Shown piece by piece: positions 46,997-52,900 of a DNA stretch of 64,000 nt. This DNA is from Amphibalanus amphitrite. Its lineage: Eukaryota; Arthropoda; Thecostraca; Balanomorpha; Balanidae. The position numbers and the translations under genes are program-made. The stretch spans positions 620,001-684,000 of the forward strand of contig NW_024881588.1 in NCBI RefSeq assembly GCF_019059575.1, written 5' to 3'. The notes beneath the pieces are model-generated. The model was not told the origin of the DNA and did not search any database. It saw only the letters and a program-made list of their open reading frames with translations. Within the stretch, counting starts at the first letter, position 1, and every line of letters starts with the position of its first letter.

Positions 46997-49900
46997 AGGA
47001 GGGAGACTATAACCATTTCATACAATGAACAGATATTAATAGACTAAGGGAGGAGCACGCTAAATAATATGGAGGATATGGTAGTTCACTGGGCGTTTGA
47101 AATACGAGATATGTCACTGGGCGTGTGTGCCTTTGAATTGGGCTACGCCCGGCGTGTCTGGATCGCAGTTAAGGATGTAAGTAGTACACTAAGGACGTGA
47201 CATGCAATATGGAAACTCTGGGTGGTGCTACTAAGATTGAATGTGCAGCAATTCTTAATTTTGGTGCCAAAATAGGTGCGCGATTTCACCGTGTGATGTA
47301 GAGACGAGGCCAAGCAGAGAGTCACGCGGGGCCATGGCTTACGTCTATGTGACGCTTCACACCAATAAAAATAATGATTCTTTGACAAAATTTAATTTTA
47401 CCCACAAACAAGCAATATTATTGAAATGTATGTCTCAGCAATGCCTCCCTCACATTTTAATGATTTGCCAGATAACCACCTACAACACCTCAGGGCTCAG
47501 TCTCACTTTTTGTGGTAGCTAAAAAACAGGTAGCTTGAAATGTCGTTTCATGGCACCCTAATGGCTAAAGGCTATACATATAGACATTTATAGATAATTT
47601 GCTAACAGTGCGCTTAGTCAGTATGTTGGAGACCACGCCAAGATGAATAAATTTTACCGATAAACTTAGATGCGCGCACAGTTCCGGGTTCAGGCCTCCA
47701 TCGATTTCAACCGGCTACCTCAACCATCAACGCTTCGATCGTTCAAGCTTTCAACGCCAAAATAATTAATCGGTGCTATATTACAGCTCGCACCATCATA
47801 TATCAGCCAATCTCATGTCACCGAGGCGTGACATGGGATGGGGTATGACCCCCTGACTGTCGGCGCCCTGGGGCGGGGCGGGGCTCCTGGCTGGGCGTGG
47901 GTGTGTCCGGGGCGCGCTGAGCGCCGCCGTCAGCCGTGTTTTCTCTGGCCGACGGCCCCGCCGAGACGAGATTAATCGGCGCGGCGCGGCCGGGTGGCAA
48001 ATGGCCGGTCTGGGTCTGCCCGCCCGGCGTCACCCCGTCTCGTCACTCTGTCTGATACACTAATGACGGCCGGGGCGGGACTGGACGGCAGCGCTGGCCC
48101 GACACGCGCCGACGACACCGGTTACAGCGGCTCACAGCGCGGTACACGGTCCCAGGTGACGAATACTCACACATCCAGCCTGTATGTTAATCATTCACCC
48201 ACTCGCCATTAGCAGATGCATTACAGCGCTCGGACACGCCTGAGCACCCTCCCAACAGTCCATTACGTTCACGCTGATAGCATGCACGCTCCCACGCGGC
48301 TAATCCAAACGGCAGCGTGAACGAGCACTGCCCTACCGTGACTCATAGCGCATCCGCCCAGGCAGTAAGACATCCCTCACCGCACGGAAGCCCTGCTGTG
48401 CAGTCATTAGTTTGCAAATGTACGGATGCCCATGCCCTTCCTACGCACACATGACACGGATGGTGATAAATCGCATCCCGGCCATCGATAAATAAGCGAT
48501 CGGATCGGTGACGTTATTGCATATTAAATGCACTACGTCAGTTTGACGTCAAGGATGGACGTAGGTAGCAGGTTATGAGTGATTCCAGGTTCGTGTGTGC
48601 AGTTGACTGACAGGATATAGATGAGGTAAATAGTTGCCACTCCCTACATGCTCTCAACACTGACTAATTCAAAGATATCATTGAGATCAACAAACTAATT
48701 AGTGATTGAATGGTAAAATTGAAGTGTCTTCTAAATATTTTATGCATTTATCTCTGGTATAAACACCAGCTCATCAAATTTCATTTTTAACTGTCTCGAT
48801 GCTACTTACGACCGCATCGCCTTTACAAATTACGCAAAATGATTACAGGCCATGAAAGGACTCAATGCCCTCTTGCAATCACTCAACAACTGGCTCGAGG
48901 ACGCGAAGTTATAATGGATGTTCTTCCAAAGCTCCACTGCCGCTCCCCGTCCGATTTTTAACCCCGTTGGCGCCCGACAGTCGGTCAGAAGTGCCGTGTT
49001 CGCAGGACGGGGAGGGGACAGCTGTCCAGACCAGCTGTCCAGACCCGCCTACCGTCTGACAGCGCACGCAGGCCGGTCTACTGCAGCGGAGGGTCGCAGC
49101 CGGCTCAGCCGTACCCTCAGCTGTCTGCTGGGCTGTTCGCGATAACGGTTTTTGTGGCCTGGATTTTTGTTGTTAGAAGTTGACGCGAGCCCAGGTGTTC
49201 AGTAACAAGGCTGTTTTCATTGTCCGACGAGCTGTTAAACCTTTTACATATGCACCAGAACGAGGAAAACGTGGCTACCTCTTTTCACTTGGCACAGCCC
49301 ATTTGAAGGTGAACATGCATTTGCAGGAATCGAAGCTGTTTGACCAAGTGTCAACAATAGTAGACCACCATTCATTGACTGATAATAATAGGCGAGCAGT
49401 ATAACAGCCTCTTCAAACCGTTTATTTGGATGTCGAATGGCTATATAATTAGTAAGAAAATGGCAGAGAAGGTTCGTCAGCTTTCCACAGACTCATCTTG
49501 ATCTACCGGGTGGCCCAGAAAAAACGTTCCCAACTTTAAATCAATATTTCTCAGAAAGTGATAAAGATACAACATTGAAACTTCGAATAGTCAATGCGGC
49601 ACATATTTTCAGTAAATGGTGAGATTTTCATGGTGTTCGGTAAATCACTTTTTAAACGGTTCGTGTTTCAAGAATACCATGTAAAAATTACTTTTTTGCT
49701 CCGATGTTTAATCAAAAATGTGAGTGAACGGGCCACTTTCACCCCGCGGCACCGCGGCCTAGAGCCATGACTGCTACTGGCAGCTAGTCTCATTGATGGT
49801 TCGGGTCTCAGGATGACACATTCCCTCAGGCAACCACGATGGCTCTGTGCCAGCGGCATCGGAAGAAGTTTCCAGTTTTCTAACCATCTTGTGGCTCAAA

Positions 49901-52900
49901 TGCTTGCCTGGCTGACATTCCTGGGAAAAGGTAGCTTTTCAACCAGTTTTCTTTTTTGTCATCTGCTGGCTATGTTGATTTTCATAAAATATTCTGTGGT
50001 CTTCTGGCACATGAACCAGTCTGTTTTAGTTTGTTTTCCTTATCCGGTCGATTTACTGTTTGATCTACTGAAAGGAGATCTCATTGATGGTGCAGTAATC
50101 CATGCACCGTGCCACTCCTGCTCGAATCATGATTTGGTGTTAAAACGAATGGCATCCATGAGCACCATTTTGACTCAGTATTTGAATATTTGGCACATAA
50201 GTGAGACACAAATATTTAAAATAAGAACATACGTGTTGGTTTCATTCACGTGCTCTATTTTTTATTCTTTTTTATAACATGGGGCGTCTAACCCAATCAT
50301 CACTATCGTTTGACATCGGCAAAAAAAGCAAAAACGTCTTGCTTAATTCAACTCGAGATTGCCAGTTTGAAAATTATGGTATAGTGTTATAATTTGGCAT
50401 ACCAATGCGCAACGAAATGACGCAAACTTGCTGAAAATTTTGTCTCGTTATTTGCACTCGAATTTGATATATAGGCCTCCAAAGTTCGGAACGTTTTTTC
50501 TGGGCCACCCGGTATGTCTTTTGAGCCATCTCGGAAACTCGTGTCGTCACTGTTACGCGCCGCACGCGTAACTGCCCTCGAGCCGTGCGGCACAGCATAA
50601 CTACAGGCGCCGACTCCCAGTGCCATCTAGTGACGCAAAGGGAAATGAACTGATACCGCGCGGTCGCCGTGCTGTGTGGTCCTCATCGCGAACGACCGGA
50701 GGCCGGAGGTCACCGAGCTGCATGGTATATCCAATAGCCGGAAGGTCACCGATCTGTGTGGTCGTCATGTGCAATTGTGCAAGTACAGTCGCCGCGGCGT
50801 GTGACCGTGACTGGTCCGAGCCCCGCCCGGGGCTACTGGAGACTGGAGAGGCACCGGAAGCCGAGTTCATCAATAGTGCTGGCCTCGCCGGCGGCCGTCT
50901 CCCGGTGAGGGCAGTGGCCGCACCGCTACAGGACGCCGGACCCACCCGAGCCCAGACGGCCGGCCAAGCCCCTTCCGCTGCAGCCCCCTCCCTCTCCCCC
51001 TCCCAACAAGACCAGGTAGTAGACAGGCATTATCTGGTACATACCTGTCCACCAGACCGCCGGTGGAAACCAGTCCTAGGTCATCGGAAACGGTCGTAGC
51101 TCCCATCTCGTTCGCATCTAGCTGTGCTCGCTAATATGCCTATCGAACGATCTCGGAACTTCCTTGGAACATAAAAACTAGCTCAGTCACTACCTGCATA
51201 TTTATGCAAGCATGTGTAGAAGCGGCCCTCCTTGAAAATCCAACCACCGGTGACTGCGGTAACGCTAGATAGTTGACGATAGACGCACTCCAGCCCGCGG
51301 GTTCCGAGGCACGGAGTCCTCTGCGCTGGCTCGGCCGTCTGGTGGGCTGCCAGTTGGGCGGACCAGGTTGCTGGGCGGGGCGCGATGACGCCGGTCTGAC
51401 TGGACCGTCGGCGCTCCGCCCTCAGCTGTGGACGTGCTGTCTGACCGCCGACAGTGCTTAATGTGCCAGTCATTACCGTCGAGTGCGGCCTTGGCCGGTT
51501 CCGGCGTATCAGTCTACCAATGATTCACCACTGCCCAGCAACCGCGCCCTCCGGAACAACCCAAACAGTCTCCCTCGCCGGGATTAATTGGTGCGAAACA
51601 CGGGTGGTTCGAGTGGCGACAATCTAGCACGAAACATTGATGACCATCAAATGGTTACGTGTTGTGTGTGTGTGAGCCTTCAGAGCTCATTGAAATTCCA
51701 GGAATGTTTTATTCAGAAAAGGAAAGTGCTGTTCATGTAGTGGGGATGCTAAAAGGCCTTTATCTACCACTAACCCTCGATTAGGTCCAAGGTAACTGGT
51801 CTGACACGATGCGTTATCGGTGACAATAACCATTTGATATGTCTGTCATTGATATGAGCGACGCGGGTTCCATCGTGGGGACAATCTATAGTAGAACAAG
51901 AACGCTTACAAAAACTACTAACCAAGAGATTTTACAGCATCCACTCTTTGGCTGTCTGAGTGTACTACTGGGTCAAGGAAAACTGTTTCATCCCATTACG
52001 GAAGCAGCAGCCAATACACCTATCCCATGGTCAGCCGCTTGAAAAGCGGAAGGAATTAACTTGAAGCGACTTAGAGGAAATAAACGTTAAGATAATTAAT
52101 TACCACACCGCAAGCTAAGGCTGTTCCTTGCAGCATCGATGTCTTAAATGACGGTTGACAAGTTACAAAAGAATGGCTTGTGATGACTCTTCGATTGACC
52201 CGATAAGTGTTGTTGATGAATGAATTGTTACTTGTTAACTTTGTTTTATTTTTCCATTTCACATGAAGAACGCTGCAAATAAAATTTCATTATTTTCCTT
52301 CAATCAACTGCCAAGAATTAGAACGCATGACAGGAACACCAAAGATTTGACCACTGACGGAAATATAACGATCAGTATATACCGAAATAGCGTGAGGTCG
52401 TATCATTATTATTCCAAAGTACCCGTACTGATGGTTGCATATAGCGTATAAAAGCATACAATCGTGACAATCAGCTCCAAGATAAGAAATATTTCATGTA
52501 AACTTGCAAGTTTATCTTTGTTGAAAATGCAACAAGAAATGCACTTTCAAAAATTGTTGGAATATCTTCTTCACATGCAACACCTTGATACCATCAAAAA
52601 GTTTTTTAAACGTGAAAAGCATGAGATGTACGAATAATAAGAAGCGGCCAGCAATCCGGTCATTGCCAGCCGGTTATTCCGCTGTGGGGGAGGGGAGGGG
52701 GGGGGGGGGCGCGAGCGCTGAGCGGTACTCACCATTCCCTTGCAGAGGCTGAGGGCCACGTGGGACCCGGGATCGTCCCGCACCACGCCCACGTAGAAGC
52801 AGCGCCTGGTGTCAGCGCCCAGGCCGTGGATCTCGCTGAAGTTGCGGTGCTCGGCCTGCACGCGCAGCTGCGGCACCACCATCTCGCCATGGTCGGGCCA

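Noticed and set aside
49813-50277. 154-codon frame as a mariner transposase
   Set aside because: No D,D34D-type motifs or HTH could be seen, so it is left as an unassigned frame inside the element.
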